Of a stretch of DNA of 64,000 nucleotides, positions 25,091-34,097 are shown one piece after another; positions within the stretch are counted from its first letter, which is position 1; each line of letters starts with the position of its first letter. The stretch spans positions 4,216,001 through 4,280,000 of the forward strand of contig NZ_LT629739.1 of assembly GCF_900105045.1 (NCBI RefSeq). The letters run 5' to 3'. The notes under the pieces are model-generated. The model worked only from the letters and a program-made list of their open reading frames with translations. It did not search any database and was not told the DNA's origin. Source of the DNA: Brevibacterium picturae (GTDB lineage: Bacteria; Actinomycetota; Actinomycetes; Actinomycetales; Brevibacteriaceae). Position numbers and translations under genes: made by a program.

Positions 25091-26380
25091 ATGTCCACTC
25101 CCACCCAGCGCGCCGTCATCCTCGGCGGCAACCGCATTCCGTTCGCCCGTTCGAACAAGCAGTACTCCAAGGCGAGCAATCTCGATATGCTCACGAGCGC
25201 TCTCGACGGACTCGTGGCTCGCTTCGGCCTGGCCGGTGAGAACATCGGTGAAGTTGCCGGAGGCGCTGTCCTCAAGCATTCGAAGGACTTCAACCTCACC
25301 CGTGAGGCCGTCCTCGGTTCGGCCTTGGCGCCCACGACTCCCGCATTCGACGTCGGGCAGGCCTGCGCCACCGGCCTCGAGACCGTGGTCAGCCTCAACA
25401 ACAAGATCAACGCCGGTCAGCTCGAGTCGGGCATCGCTTCGGGCGTCGACTCGGCCTCGGATGCTCCCATCGTCGTCAACGATTCGATGCGCGAGATCCT
25501 GCTCGAGCTCACCCGGGCGAAGACCCTGGCCCAGCGCGCGAAGATCGCCGCGCAGATCCGCCCCGCCTACCTGGCTCCTCAGGCGCCGTCGACGGCTGAG
25601 CCGCGTACGGGTATGAGTATGGGCGAGCATCAGGCGATCACCACGGCCCAGTGGCAGATCACCCGTGAGGCCCAGGATGAACTGGCCGTGGCCTCGCACC
25701 GCAATCTCGCCCGTGCCTGGGACGAGGGGTTCTTCGATGACCTCTCGACCCCGTACCTGGGTGTCAGCCGCGACACGAACATGCGCCCGGATTCGTCGCC
25801 CGAATCGCTGGCCAAGCTCTCGCCCGTTTTCGGCAAGAAGCTGAGTTCTGCGGCGACGATGACTGCCGGCAACTCGACTCCACTGACCGACGGAGCCTCC
25901 TCCGTCCTCCTGGGCAGTGAGGACTGGGCGAACGAACACGGTTTCACCCCCTTGGCCCGCCTCATCGACGCAGAAGCCGGCGCGGTCGACTTCGTCGACG
26001 GGTCCGAGGGACTGCTCATGGCCCCGGCCTATGCGGTCCCACGCCTGCTGGCACGCAATGGCCTGACCTTCGAGGACTTCGACGTCTTCGAGATCCACGA
26101 AGCCTTCGCCTCGACCGTGCTCAGTCACCTGGCGGCTTGGGAATCGGAGAAGTTCTGCCGTGACAAGGTCGGCCTCGACGGGGCGTTGGGGTCGATCGAC
26201 CGCGCCAAGCTCAACCCGCTCGGTTCGAGCCTTGCGGCCGGACACCCGTTCGCCGCGACCGGTGGACGCATCATCGCCTCCACCGCCAAGTACCTCAAGC
26301 TCACCGGCAAGAAGAGGTCGTTGGTCTCGATCTGCGCAGCAGGCGGCCAGGGACTCACTGCGATTGTGGAGGCAGCATGA
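25091..26380 (+). CDS. Acetyl-CoA C-acyltransferase (thiolase, FadA2-like)
   Basis: A 429-residue thiolase. The acyl-accepting cysteine is in QACATGLETV near residue 93, the NEAF-equivalent motif is EIHEAFAS near 338, the GHPFAATGGR motif follows near 384, and the second catalytic cysteine is in SICAAGGQG near 418. It splits or condenses 3-oxoacyl-CoA. The start is ATG at 25091 with GGAGG five bases upstream; the preceding GTG at 25085 is rejected on spacing. Its stop overlaps the next ATG. It is first in the operon controlled from the TetR operator. Confidence 0.93.
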   Translation: MSTPTQRAVILGGNRIPFARSNKQYSKASNLDMLTSALDGLVARFGLAGENIGEVAGGAVLKHSKDFNLTREAVLGSALAPTTPAFDVGQACATGLETVVSLNNKINAGQLESGIASGVDSASDAPIVVNDSMREILLELTRAKTLAQRAKIAAQIRPAYLAPQAPSTAEPRTGMSMGEHQAITTAQWQITREAQDELAVASHRNLARAWDEGFFDDLSTPYLGVSRDTNMRPDSSPESLAKLSPVFGKKLSSAATMTAGNSTPLTDGASSVLLGSEDWANEHGFTPLARLIDAEAGAVDFVDGSEGLLMAPAYAVPRLLARNGLTFEDFDVFEIHEAFASTVLSHLAAWESEKFCRDKVGLDGALGSIDRAKLNPLGSSLAAGHPFAATGGRIIASTAKYLKLTGKKRSLVSICAAGGQGLTAIVEAA

Positions 26381-27729
26381 AAGACACCTACCTGGACTTG
26401 GTCAACGGCCCTCTGAAGCAGGTCGCGAAGAAACTCGGCCTGCCTCAGCCGGTCGAACTGCACCGCTTCGACTCGACTCCGGCGGACTATCGCCGGAAAC
26501 CGGTCCTCGTACTCGGCTCCGGACCCGAGGCACAGAAACTGGCCGATCTGCTCCTGGACAACGGGCTCGAAGTTCGACGCCACGCCAGCTCAGGTGAGTC
26601 GCTGCGGGCCATCATCGCCGTCTTCGACGAGGCAGCCGCCCCCGGTGACCTGTCGGAGACCGTGCTCGAGATCGGGACCGCCCTGCGATCACTGGCCCGC
26701 TGCGGCCGTGTCATCACCGTCTCGGCAGCCCCGAATCCGAAGGAGCAGAGCCCCGAACTCGCGGCGACGACCCAGGGCATCACAGGCCTGACCCGCTCCA
26801 TGGCTCATGAGATGCGCGCGGGAGCGACCGCCAACGGGATCCTCCTCGACAACGTCGATGTGCAGGCACCCTCCGTGGCCAGCACACTGTGGTTCCTGCT
26901 CTCAGGCAAATCGGCCTATGTTTCGGGACAGTTCATCACCGTCTCCTCCTCGGCCGGCACTCCGATCGGGATGCGGGAATTCCTGTCGACTGGAGATGCC
27001 GGTCCGCTCGCGGGCCGCACCGCCGTCGTGACCGGTGCCGCCCGCGGAATCGGCGCGGCCATCGCACGCAACCTGGCCCGTGACGGGGCTCACGTTCTCG
27101 GCGTCGATATGCCCCAGGCCGGACAGGCCCTGGCCGAGGTGATGAACGAGGTCGGTGGCCGATCCCTGCAGCTCGACATCACCACTGAGACCGCGGCGGA
27201 GAAGATCGCCGAGGCGCTCGGAGGTCCGGTCGACATCATCGTTCACAACGCCGGAATCACCCGGGACAAGATGTTGGCGAACATGGATGCTTCCCGCTGG
27301 GATTCCGTCATCGCCGTCAACCTCGCCTCCCAGGCTCGCATCAATTCTCACCTGCGGGACAAGGATCTCTTCGCCGAGGGAGCCCAGGTGGTATCACTGG
27401 CCTCGACCTCGGGCATCGCAGGCAACCGCGGGCAGACGAACTATGCGACCTCGAAGGCCGGTGTCATCGGACTCACGGCCGCCTCGGCGCCCGACTTCGC
27501 CAAGCGCGGCGGCACGATCAACGCTGTCGCACCCGGCTTCATCGAAACCGATATGACCGCGAAGATGCCGACCCTGACCCGGCAGGTCGCACGTCGCCTC
27601 TCCAGCCTCCAACAGGGCGGGCAGCCCGTCGACGTGGCCGAGACCATCGGGTTCCTCGCCTCGGCGGGGGCCAGAGGCATCAACGGATCGACCCTGCGGG
27701 TCTGCGGCCAGAACATGGTGGGTGCATGA
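26377..27729 (+). CDS. 3-oxoacyl reductase, FabG4-like (two-domain)
   Basis: A 450-residue high-molecular-weight FabG. The first about 200 residues form a degenerate Rossmann-like domain (RKPVLVLGSGPEAQKLADLLL). The second is a complete SDR with AVVTGAARGIGAAIARNLARDG near residue 215, HNAGITRDKM near 292 and the catalytic YATSKAGVIG near 355. This architecture and position match mycobacterial FabG4 (Rv0242c), which reduces 3-oxoacyl-CoA with NADH. It overlaps both neighbours by 4 bp, so thiolase, reductase and dehydratase are probably made together. Confidence 0.9.
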   Translation: MKDTYLDLVNGPLKQVAKKLGLPQPVELHRFDSTPADYRRKPVLVLGSGPEAQKLADLLLDNGLEVRRHASSGESLRAIIAVFDEAAAPGDLSETVLEIGTALRSLARCGRVITVSAAPNPKEQSPELAATTQGITGLTRSMAHEMRAGATANGILLDNVDVQAPSVASTLWFLLSGKSAYVSGQFITVSSSAGTPIGMREFLSTGDAGPLAGRTAVVTGAARGIGAAIARNLARDGAHVLGVDMPQAGQALAEVMNEVGGRSLQLDITTETAAEKIAEALGGPVDIIVHNAGITRDKMLANMDASRWDSVIAVNLASQARINSHLRDKDLFAEGAQVVSLASTSGIAGNRGQTNYATSKAGVIGLTAASAPDFAKRGGTINAVAPGFIETDMTAKMPTLTRQVARRLSSLQQGGQPVDVAETIGFLASAGARGINGSTLRVCGQNMVGA

Positions 27730-28577
27730 TGGCGAAGGAATCGATGCTGCCGCTCTACGCAAAGGCCGTGCTCAAGGCCCTGCCGCTGGGGACCCGCACG
27801 AGCCCGGATCTGCCCACCCGCGCCCTCGATCGCAGCATGCCGATCGAGGCCGATGCCTACGCCGGATTCACTACCGTCATCGGTGCAGGACTGGGCAACA
27901 TCGTCCACCCGGGCTACCTGCACGTCCTCGCCTTTCCGCTGAGCATCCAGCTGCTCAGTGACCCCGAGGTACCGCTGCCGATGATGGGCATGGTCCACAT
28001 CCACAACAGGATCGACAGCCTCGGCGCCGTGCACGTCGGTGACAGCGTCGACTTCCATGTGGAGCTGGCCGGTCCGTTCCAGCATCCGTCTGGAACCACG
28101 ATCGAGGTCATCGTCGCGGCGAAGGTCGACGGTGTGGCCAAGATGCGGGAGACGACGACCTATCTGGCCAAGGGCAAGAAGCTGCCCAACGCAGAGCCCA
28201 AACCGCAACCGCCCCGGGAGGAGTTCGCAGCTCCCAGCCCGAGCGCACTGTGGCGGCTCGATCCGATCATCGGCCAGCGCTACGCCCACGCCTCGGGTGA
28301 CTACAATCCGATCCATCTCAACGGGTTGGCAGCGAAGGGCTTCGGGTTCCCGCGGCTCATCGCCCACGGAATGTACGGTGCATCACGGGCCCTGTCCGCG
28401 GTCGATACGAGGCTGGAGTCCTACCGCTGGGACGTGTCCTTCGCGAAGCCGGTGCTGCTGCCGTCGACAGTCGGGTTCGCCATCACCGAAGGGCAGCGTC
28501 ATGAGGCTGCGAAGTTCGCCGTATTCGACCTCAGATCCGGTAAACCGCACATCCTCTCCGAGGTCTCAGAGCTGTGA
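27726..28577 (+). CDS. MaoC-family (R)-hydroxyacyl dehydratase, HtdX-like
   Basis: A 283-residue double hot-dog protein. The catalytic hydratase motif is in the C-terminal half: RYAHASGDYNPIHLNGLAAKGFGFPRLIAHGMYG (about residues 179-212), with the Asp and His of MaoC enzymes. The N-terminal half is a non-catalytic hot-dog. It would interconvert (R)-3-hydroxyacyl and enoyl thioesters. It is third in the thiolase-FabG4 operon, as in mycobacterial fadA2-fabG4-htdX. The start is ATG at 27726 overlapping the FabG4 stop; the next ATG is adjacent. Confidence 0.9.
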   Translation: MMAKESMLPLYAKAVLKALPLGTRTSPDLPTRALDRSMPIEADAYAGFTTVIGAGLGNIVHPGYLHVLAFPLSIQLLSDPEVPLPMMGMVHIHNRIDSLGAVHVGDSVDFHVELAGPFQHPSGTTIEVIVAAKVDGVAKMRETTTYLAKGKKLPNAEPKPQPPREEFAAPSPSALWRLDPIIGQRYAHASGDYNPIHLNGLAAKGFGFPRLIAHGMYGASRALSAVDTRLESYRWDVSFAKPVLLPSTVGFAITEGQRHEAAKFAVFDLRSGKPHILSEVSEL

Positions 28578-28667
28578 GCATGAGGCGCGAATGAGCGTGT
28601 GCAAGCGGTTGCGATGACCCGTCCAAATGCAGTCGAGTGCCGTGCGTCACAATCGGCCGATCTGATT

Positions 28668-28695
28668 TTGCACGGCCGAAAGTCGCGTGTAAAGT
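28668..28695 (+). promoter_or_regulatory. Promoter of the tRNA-Leu gene
   Basis: TTGCAC (28668-28673) and TAAAGT (28690-28695) are separated by 16 bp and end 14 bp before the mature tRNA. Four or more of six bases match the vegetative consensus in each box. The rest of the 28578-28709 gap shows nothing else. Confidence 0.68.
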
Positions 28696-28709
28696 AATCT
28701 CTGTTGCCA

Positions 28710-28797
28710 GCGCGAGTGGCGGAATTGGTAGACGCGCTAGCTTGAGGTGCTAGTGCCCAACTTATCGGGCGTGGGGGTTCAAGTCCCCCTTCGCGCA
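28710..28797 (+). tRNA. tRNA-Leu (anticodon GAG)
   Basis: An 88-base class II tRNA. The acceptor stem GCGCGAG pairs with TTCGCGC (one G-T). The D-arm is TGGCGGAATTGGTAGACGC, and the anticodon stem CTAGC/GCTAG closes the loop TTGAGGT, giving GAG. The long variable arm GTGCCCAACTTATCGGGCGT and the T-arm GGGGGTTCAAGTCCCCC are intact. CCA is not encoded (ACA follows), as is common in actinobacteria. Confidence 0.95.
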
Positions 28798-28806
28798 CAA
28801 CAGAGG

Positions 28807-28840
28807 AAATGCCCTCCGGATCTGATCCGGAGGGCATTTT
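28807..28840 (+). terminator. Terminator after tRNA-Leu
   Basis: A 16-bp stem (AAATGCCCTCCGGATC with GATCCGGAGGGCATTT) closes a single-base to three-base loop and ends in TTTT. It lies 10 bases after the tRNA. Confidence 0.88.
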
Positions 28841-28981
28841 GCATTCACTCCCGGGCCTGTCGGCGAGGGTTACCCCGACGGGCGGGGACGGTCCGGTCGG
28901 TGGGCGTCAGGGACGACTCGCACCCAGTTGCTATAACGTGGATCGCGTCAGCAGATTTCCATCGAACCGACGGGAGACACC

Positions 28982-30289
28982 GTGTACGATTTCAGCGCCG
29001 CCGAGGCAGAGGTCACGTCACTGTGCCAGCAGCTCATTCGCATCGACACTCAGAATTGGGGAGGCAACAAGGTCAACCCCGAACGGCCGGCGGCCGACCT
29101 CATCGCCGCTTGGTTCGACGAGGTGGGCCTGAGATCGACGATTCACGAATCCGCGCCCGGCAGGGCCTCCTTGGTGGCACGAATCGACGGCACCGATCCT
29201 GGGGCTGACGCCCTCGTCGTCCACGGCCACACCGACGTGGTCCCTGCCGCCGCCGAGGACTGGAGCGTCGATCCTTTCGCCGGCGTCATCAAGGACGAAC
29301 TGCTGTGGGGTAGGGGAGCCGTCGACATGAAGGACATGGACGCGATGATCATCGCTGCCGTCCGCGACATGCTCCGCCAGGGTCTGCGCCCCCGCCGTGA
29401 CCTGATCATCGCCTTCTTCGCCGACGAGGAAGCCGGTGGCAACTACGGAGCCAGATATATGGTCCGCAACCACCCGGAGCTCTTCGCCGGAGCCACAGAG
29501 GCGATCTCCGAAGTCGGCGGCTACTCCGTCGACGTCCGCGGCCAGCGGGTCTACCTCGTCCAGACCGCTGAGAAGGGCCTCGCCTGGCTCAACCTCATCG
29601 CGCACGGAACTGCGGGCCACGGCTCCCAGCGCAATGATGACAACCCGGTCACCCGGCTCGCCGCAGCCATCGCCCGCATCGGCGAGCATCCCTGGCCACA
29701 GGAGATCCCGGTCGCGACCCGGCAGCTGCTCGAGGGCGTTGCCGAGATCACCGGCATCGAGTTCCGGGCCGATACGGTCGGTGAACTGCTCGCTGAGCTC
29801 GGCTCCGTCGAGAAGTTCGTCGCCCCGACCCTGCAGAACACCTCGAACCCGTCATTCCTCAACGCCGGCTACAAGCACAATGTCATTCCGGGCACGGCCA
29901 CGGCCTACGTCGACTGCCGTACCCTTCCGGGCCAACACGAGGACGTGATGCTCAAGATCAAGGAGCTGGCGGGGGAGGGTATCGACATCGAGGCCAACGA
30001 CGAGGGAGACGCGCTGGAGGCGCCCTTCGACACCCCACTGGTCGCGCAGATGCGCAAGAGCCTGCTCGATGATGATCCCACCGCGAAGGTTCTGCCCTAC
30101 ACGCTCTCCGGCGGCACGGACAACAAGTCCATGGCGGAGCTGGGCATCACCGGATATGGATTCGCGCCGCTGCAGCTGACGGGGGATCTCGACTTCCCGG
30201 CGATGTTCCACGGCGTCGATGAGCGGGTGCCGATCTCTGCCCTCAAGTTCGGGGCGAGGGTCTTGGGCGATTTCCTGATGAAGGCATAA
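28982..30289 (+). CDS. M20-family metallopeptidase / deacylase
   Basis: A 435-residue M20 enzyme. The first metal ligands and catalytic Asp are in VVHGHTDVVPAA near residue 78, the bridging Asp is in WGRGAVDMKDMDA near 110, the catalytic Glu pair is in AFFADEEAGGNYG near 145, and a late metal His is in PAMFHGVDERVP near 412. This fits the dipeptidase/acetylornithine-deacetylase-like group that cleaves amide bonds. The substrate is unknown. The start is GTG at 28982, with GGGAGACACC upstream. Its last 47 bp overlap the convergent transporter gene. Confidence 0.9.
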   Translation: MYDFSAAEAEVTSLCQQLIRIDTQNWGGNKVNPERPAADLIAAWFDEVGLRSTIHESAPGRASLVARIDGTDPGADALVVHGHTDVVPAAAEDWSVDPFAGVIKDELLWGRGAVDMKDMDAMIIAAVRDMLRQGLRPRRDLIIAFFADEEAGGNYGARYMVRNHPELFAGATEAISEVGGYSVDVRGQRVYLVQTAEKGLAWLNLIAHGTAGHGSQRNDDNPVTRLAAAIARIGEHPWPQEIPVATRQLLEGVAEITGIEFRADTVGELLAELGSVEKFVAPTLQNTSNPSFLNAGYKHNVIPGTATAYVDCRTLPGQHEDVMLKIKELAGEGIDIEANDEGDALEAPFDTPLVAQMRKSLLDDDPTAKVLPYTLSGGTDNKSMAELGITGYGFAPLQLTGDLDFPAMFHGVDERVPISALKFGARVLGDFLMKA

Positions 30290-31220
30290 TCGTGATCGCG
30301 ATCCCGGCGAGCACCAGGGCGGCGCTGATGACCGTCGTGGGGCTCACCAGGGATCCGGGCATGGGCAGCAGGAGGTCGAGCAGCAGCGCACCGAGGAGAT
30401 TTCCGAACAGCGAGAACAGGCTGAGCAACAGCACGCCGAGCTTCGCCACTGTCAGTGCGGTCAGCCCGATGAAGATCACCCCGAAGGCTCCGCCGAGCAG
30501 CATCCACCACTGAGGGGGTTCCGTCGGGAAGCCGGCCCAGGTCACTCCGGAGGCCATGATGATCCCAGCGGCCACGAGCAGGGCGAGGAACCCGACGGCG
30601 AAGTTCACCGTCGTGGCGACGATGACCGAGTTTGTGGCGGCCTTGATCCGGCCGTTGAACGCCTGCTGGACAGACGTCAGCGCGCCCGAGACGAACGGCA
30701 GGAGCAGGGCCCAGAGCGGGACGCCGAGGGTGAATCTCTCCGAGGCGCCGTAGACCAGGGCGGCGATGACGACGAGCACTCCGAAGACCCGGAGGAATGT
30801 CAGACGCTGCCTGCCGCCCGGCGGCAGGCGTGTGGAGTCGACGGCGAGGCCGCCGGTCACCTGCCCCGAGACGAACGCCATGGTGAACATCGCGACTCCC
30901 ATGATGGGCACCGTCGAGGCCTGAGCGATGACGACGAGGCCACCGCTGAGACCGCCGAGCAGCATCCACCACGGCATCGCTTGGGTGCGGATCAAGCGGA
31001 TCAGTGCCCGGGCGCCGCTCCGAGAGCGGGAAGAGCACAGCAGTGTCGTGCCCACGAGGAGGAGTCCAATGAGGAACGAGATGAGTGCGGCGAAGACAGA
31101 GTGGCCCAGGACCGGGCCGAGCAGACCGTTCGCGCGACCCTGGAGGGACATGGCACCGCCGGCCGCGATGGTGACGAGGCCGGCGAAGAGGACAGGGAGA
31201 AGCGCGGCGGGTGACTTCAC
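30243..31220 (-). CDS. DMT-family membrane protein (YdcZ/DUF606)
   Basis: A 325-residue protein with about ten hydrophobic helices in two homologous halves. Each half has the DUF606 start pattern: LLPVLFAGLVTIAAGGAMSLQGRANGLLG at the N-terminus and ALLLPFVSGALTSVQQAFNGRIKAATNS near residue 185. The polar loop between helices carries a basic patch. Members are putative drug/metabolite exporters; no substrate is suggested here. It is downstream of DUF5703 on the same strand. Its 3' end overlaps the M20 peptidase 3' end by 47 bp in the convergent orientation. Confidence 0.88.
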   Translation of the reverse strand: MKSPAALLPVLFAGLVTIAAGGAMSLQGRANGLLGPVLGHSVFAALISFLIGLLLVGTTLLCSSRSRSGARALIRLIRTQAMPWWMLLGGLSGGLVVIAQASTVPIMGVAMFTMAFVSGQVTGGLAVDSTRLPPGGRQRLTFLRVFGVLVVIAALVYGASERFTLGVPLWALLLPFVSGALTSVQQAFNGRIKAATNSVIVATTVNFAVGFLALLVAAGIIMASGVTWAGFPTEPPQWWMLLGGAFGVIFIGLTALTVAKLGVLLLSLFSLFGNLLGALLLDLLLPMPGSLVSPTTVISAALVLAGIAITIMPSSGNRPRPSPRT

Positions 31221-31230
31221 AGGGACGTAG

Positions 31231-31434
31231 TCAGCTGTTCAGCGTCAGTGGCATGATCTTGCGGCGCAGCCAGACGGTCTTGGTGCCTCCCACGGTAATC
31301 CGGGTCCGGGCCAGCTCCCACTTGCCGTATTCGGCCTGGTCATTGAGCTCCTGGAGACTGACCGAGCGGGGCACATCCTTGGAGAACGAGACTTTGCGGA
31401 ACTCATAGGTCATCGTCGGACGCTGACGTTTCAT
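31231..31434 (-). CDS. DUF5703 family protein
   Basis: A 67-residue basic protein: MKRQRPTMTYEFRKVSF, then VSLQELNDQAEYGKWELARTR and a C-terminal VWLRRKIMPL strand. This matches the actinobacterial DUF5703 pattern (a YEF start, an AEYGxWEL centre and an LRRKI end). The function is unknown. ATG at 31434 is chosen; a second ATG seven codons in (MTYEFRK) may be the true start. It is divergent from the histidine phosphatase gene. Confidence 0.78.
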   Translation of the reverse strand: MKRQRPTMTYEFRKVSFSKDVPRSVSLQELNDQAEYGKWELARTRITVGGTKTVWLRRKIMPLTLNS

Positions 31435-31471
31435 AGGCCCACTGTAAACGATCTGGGCTAGTGTTGACGGT

Positions 31472-32176
31472 ATGCCCGTCATCGTTCTCCTCCGGCACGG
31501 CGTCTCCAGCGCGAATACGGCAGGGATCCTCGCCGGTCGCGCTCCTGGCGTGTCGCTGACAGATCAGGGTGCCAGCGCGCTTCGCGACACCCTGCGGATG
31601 CTCCCGCAGCGGCATTTCTCCCGCCTGCTGCATTCCCCGCTCCTGCGGTGTGAACAGACAGCCCGAATCGCGGAGTCAACACTCGACATCGACCGCGTCG
31701 AAGCCGTCGACGAGCTCATCGAACTCGACTACGGCGAATGGACCGGGCGGAGCCTGAAGGAGCTCGGCAGCGAAGAGCTGTGGAAGACCGTCGTCGACCA
31801 GGCTTCGCAGGCGCGCTTCCCCGGTGGAGAATCCATCGCCGAGGCGGCTGACCGTGCCGTGTCACATGTGAGATCGCTCGTCGACGAGCTCCGCACCGCC
31901 GAACGCGATGACGAGGAACAGCGGGCGAAGCACCACGGTGAGAGCAAGGGCAAGGGCCCGCGGTGGGCGATGCTCGTCTCCCACGGGGACATCATCAAGG
32001 CCATCATCGCGAATGCGCTGGCCATGCCGCTCGACGATTTCCAGCGCATCAGCGCCGCCCCGGGCTCATTCTCCGTCATCGACTTCTCGGGGCCACGGCC
32101 GGTGCTGACCGCGATGTCGGTCACCGCCGCCGGACTCTCCGAGGGCGGCGTGCCCGGCGGGGGCGGCCTCCGCTGA
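31472..32176 (+). CDS. Histidine phosphatase, MSMEG_4193 family
   Basis: A 234-residue histidine phosphatase. The phospho-His loop is VIVLLRHGVSSANT near residue 8, the LHSPLLRCEQTA block carries the second arginine near 52, the catalytic Glu lies in IELDYGEWTG near 90, and the second His is in MLVSHGDIIKAII near 168. It belongs to the actinobacterial MSMEG_4193 group, often found with DUF3090 and SCO1664 proteins, which lie 2.3 kb downstream here. The substrate is unknown. Confidence 0.88.
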   Translation: MPVIVLLRHGVSSANTAGILAGRAPGVSLTDQGASALRDTLRMLPQRHFSRLLHSPLLRCEQTARIAESTLDIDRVEAVDELIELDYGEWTGRSLKELGSEELWKTVVDQASQARFPGGESIAEAADRAVSHVRSLVDELRTAERDDEEQRAKHHGESKGKGPRWAMLVSHGDIIKAIIANALAMPLDDFQRISAAPGSFSVIDFSGPRPVLTAMSVTAAGLSEGGVPGGGGLR

Positions 32177-32250
32177 GACCTGCGCTGGGCAGACTGGCCA
32201 GCGCCGAGGCCGGCCCGCGATGGGGCACGGCTGCGTCAGGCCATGCCAAA

Positions 32251-33084
32251 TCAGGTCGCCGCGAGCACCCCCGTGCCGAGGAGGACGTAGAGCACGCTTC
32301 CCAACGCCACGCGGTACCAGACGAAGAGAGCGAAGGACTTCGTCTTGACGTAGCCGAGGAACCAGTGGATGACGAGCAGCCCGAGTCCGAAGGCAATGAT
32401 CGTGGCCAGGATCGTGGGTCCCCAGCCGATGACCATATCCTCGCTGCCGATCGTCTGGAAGACAGAGTAGAAGCCCGACCCCAGAACCGCCGGAATGGCG
32501 AGCAGGAAAGAGTACCGAGCGGCGGCGGGACGGTCGAAGCCCATGAAACGGCCGGCCATGATTGTGCCACCCGAACGCGACACGCCCGGAACGAGTGCCA
32601 ACGCCTGAGCGAGACCGTAGACGATGCCCTGTCCCCAGGTCATATCCTCGAGGGTGCGCTCGCTCTTGCCCACCCAGTCGGCGAGACCGATCATGAGACC
32701 GAAGACGATGAGCATGGTTGCGGTGATCCACAGACTGCGCAGGGCGCCCTCGATCGCGTCCTGGAACAGCAGGCCGAGGATGACGATCGGAATCGAACCG
32801 ACGATGATCAGCCAGCCCAGTCGGACCTCGGGATCCTTGCGATCGTGCTTGCCGACCAGCGCCTTGCACCACTTGGAGATGATCGAGACGATATCTCGCC
32901 AGAAGTAGACGACGACAGCGGCCTCGGTGCCGATCTGAATGATCGCAGTGAAGAACGCACCCGGATCCTGGCCCGGCAGCATGAACTCACCAACGATGCG
33001 CACGTGTGCCGAGGATGAGATCGGCAGAAATTCCGTCAGTGCCTGAACGATGCCGAGCACTGCGGCGACCAACCAGTCGTACAT
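32251..33084 (-). CDS. uppP: Undecaprenyl-diphosphatase UppP
   Basis: A 277-residue membrane protein of the BacA/UppP family. The catalytic motifs are [16 protein letters not shown] near residue 17, where the usual Glu-rich QxxTEFLP precedes it (QALTEFLP), and [14 protein letters not shown] near 165. Seven or eight membrane helices are visible. It dephosphorylates undecaprenyl pyrophosphate on the outer face of the membrane, recycling the carrier for cell-wall synthesis, and can confer bacitracin tolerance. The start is ATG at 33084 with AGGAGA upstream on the minus strand. Confidence 0.95.
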   Translation of the reverse strand: MYDWLVAAVLGIVQALTEFLPISSSAHVRIVGEFMLPGQDPGAFFTAIIQIGTEAAVVVYFWRDIVSIISKWCKALVGKHDRKDPEVRLGWLIIVGSIPIVILGLLFQDAIEGALRSLWITATMLIVFGLMIGLADWVGKSERTLEDMTWGQGIVYGLAQALALVPGVSRSGGTIMAGRFMGFDRPAAARYSFLLAIPAVLGSGFYSVFQTIGSEDMVIGWGPTILATIIAFGLGLLVIHWFLGYVKTKSFALFVWYRVALGSVLYVLLGTGVLAAT

Positions 33085-33153
33085 GCGTCTCCTTGAGAAA
33101 GCGGTGTGGGAACGAAACCACGGTAGTCGCCGAATCAGGTAACCTCAACAACC

Positions 33154-34056
33154 ATGAAGCAACAACGCCTCGGCAACACCGGTCTTGATGTCAGCGATGT
33201 GGGTCTCGGCACATTCGAGTGGGGACACCGGGTCGACGTTCCGGTCGCACAGCGGCTCGTCGATGACTACGTCGCCGCTGGTGGGAACCTCATCGAGCTT
33301 CCCACCAGCGGAGTGCACGCGGCCGGAGTGCTGTCTCAGCTGACTCTTCCTGAGCAGATCATGCTGGTTGCCCGAGTGGGCGTGTCCATGAGTGAGTCAT
33401 CCCACATCGAGGTGGGCCTGGGCCGGGCTCGCATCCTCAGCCAGGTGGATGCGCTGCTCAGCGCCACCGGTCGCTCCCACATTGACGTGCTCATCCTCGA
33501 TGTCTTCGATCCCGAGGTGGACAGAGCAGAGACCGCCTCGGCGATCGATACCCTGCTCACATTGGGCAAGATCCGCTACGTCGGCGTGTCCCATCATGCC
33601 GGTTGGGAGTTGGCGGAGATGCGCGGAGCAGGAGTGCCGATCGCCTGCGCCATCGCCGAATACTCCCTGTTGAACAGGGAGGCAGAGGACGATCTGCTTC
33701 CTGCCGCGAACTACGCGGGCGTTGGTCTGATCGCCGGTGCCGGCCTGGGCAGGGGAGTGCTGAGTGACAAGTATCGGAGCGGAACCCCACAGGACTCACG
33801 CTTCGCCGCAGGCGAACTCTCCGACTATGTCGGTGCCTATCTCGATGAACGATCGACTCGGGTGCTGGCAGGAGTCCGCAAAGCCGCAGCGGCACTGGGC
33901 GTGACCGCCGCCGACATCGCGCTGGCCTTCAACAGGTATCAGGGTGTGGCGTCTTCGCTGGTCTCTGCCCGCACGCCTGAACAGCTGGCTCAGGTGCTCG
34001 GCAGCGACGTCGACCTGGAACCCGAGATCGCCGAGGTGCTCGACCAGATATCCTGA
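33154..34056 (+). CDS. Aldo/keto reductase-fold protein lacking the catalytic tetrad
   Basis: A 300-residue AKR-fold protein. It opens like a typical reductase (RLGNTGLDVSDVGLGTFEWG) and keeps the GKIRYVGVSHH strand and the C-terminal ADIALAFNRYQGVASSL and SARTPEQLAQ cofactor region. However, the four catalytic positions are changed. The FFDTADxYG region reads LIELPTSGVHAAG (Asp and Tyr lost), the ATKVG lysine reads VARVG, and the active-site histidine position reads LILDVFDP. It may bind NADP without classical reduction, or serve another role. It is divergent from uppP with 69 bp between starts. Confidence 0.85.
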   Translation: MKQQRLGNTGLDVSDVGLGTFEWGHRVDVPVAQRLVDDYVAAGGNLIELPTSGVHAAGVLSQLTLPEQIMLVARVGVSMSESSHIEVGLGRARILSQVDALLSATGRSHIDVLILDVFDPEVDRAETASAIDTLLTLGKIRYVGVSHHAGWELAEMRGAGVPIACAIAEYSLLNREAEDDLLPAANYAGVGLIAGAGLGRGVLSDKYRSGTPQDSRFAAGELSDYVGAYLDERSTRVLAGVRKAAAALGVTAADIALAFNRYQGVASSLVSARTPEQLAQVLGSDVDLEPEIAEVLDQIS

Positions 34057-34097
34057 GAGTTCAGGATTCCTGAAGCCTCAGCCGTTTCGGGAAGACC

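Noticed and set aside
28860..28981. Possible small gene between the tRNA-Leu terminator and the M20 peptidase
   Set aside because: The open frames there read into the peptidase gene out of frame and have no ribosome-binding site; I see nothing else in this gap.
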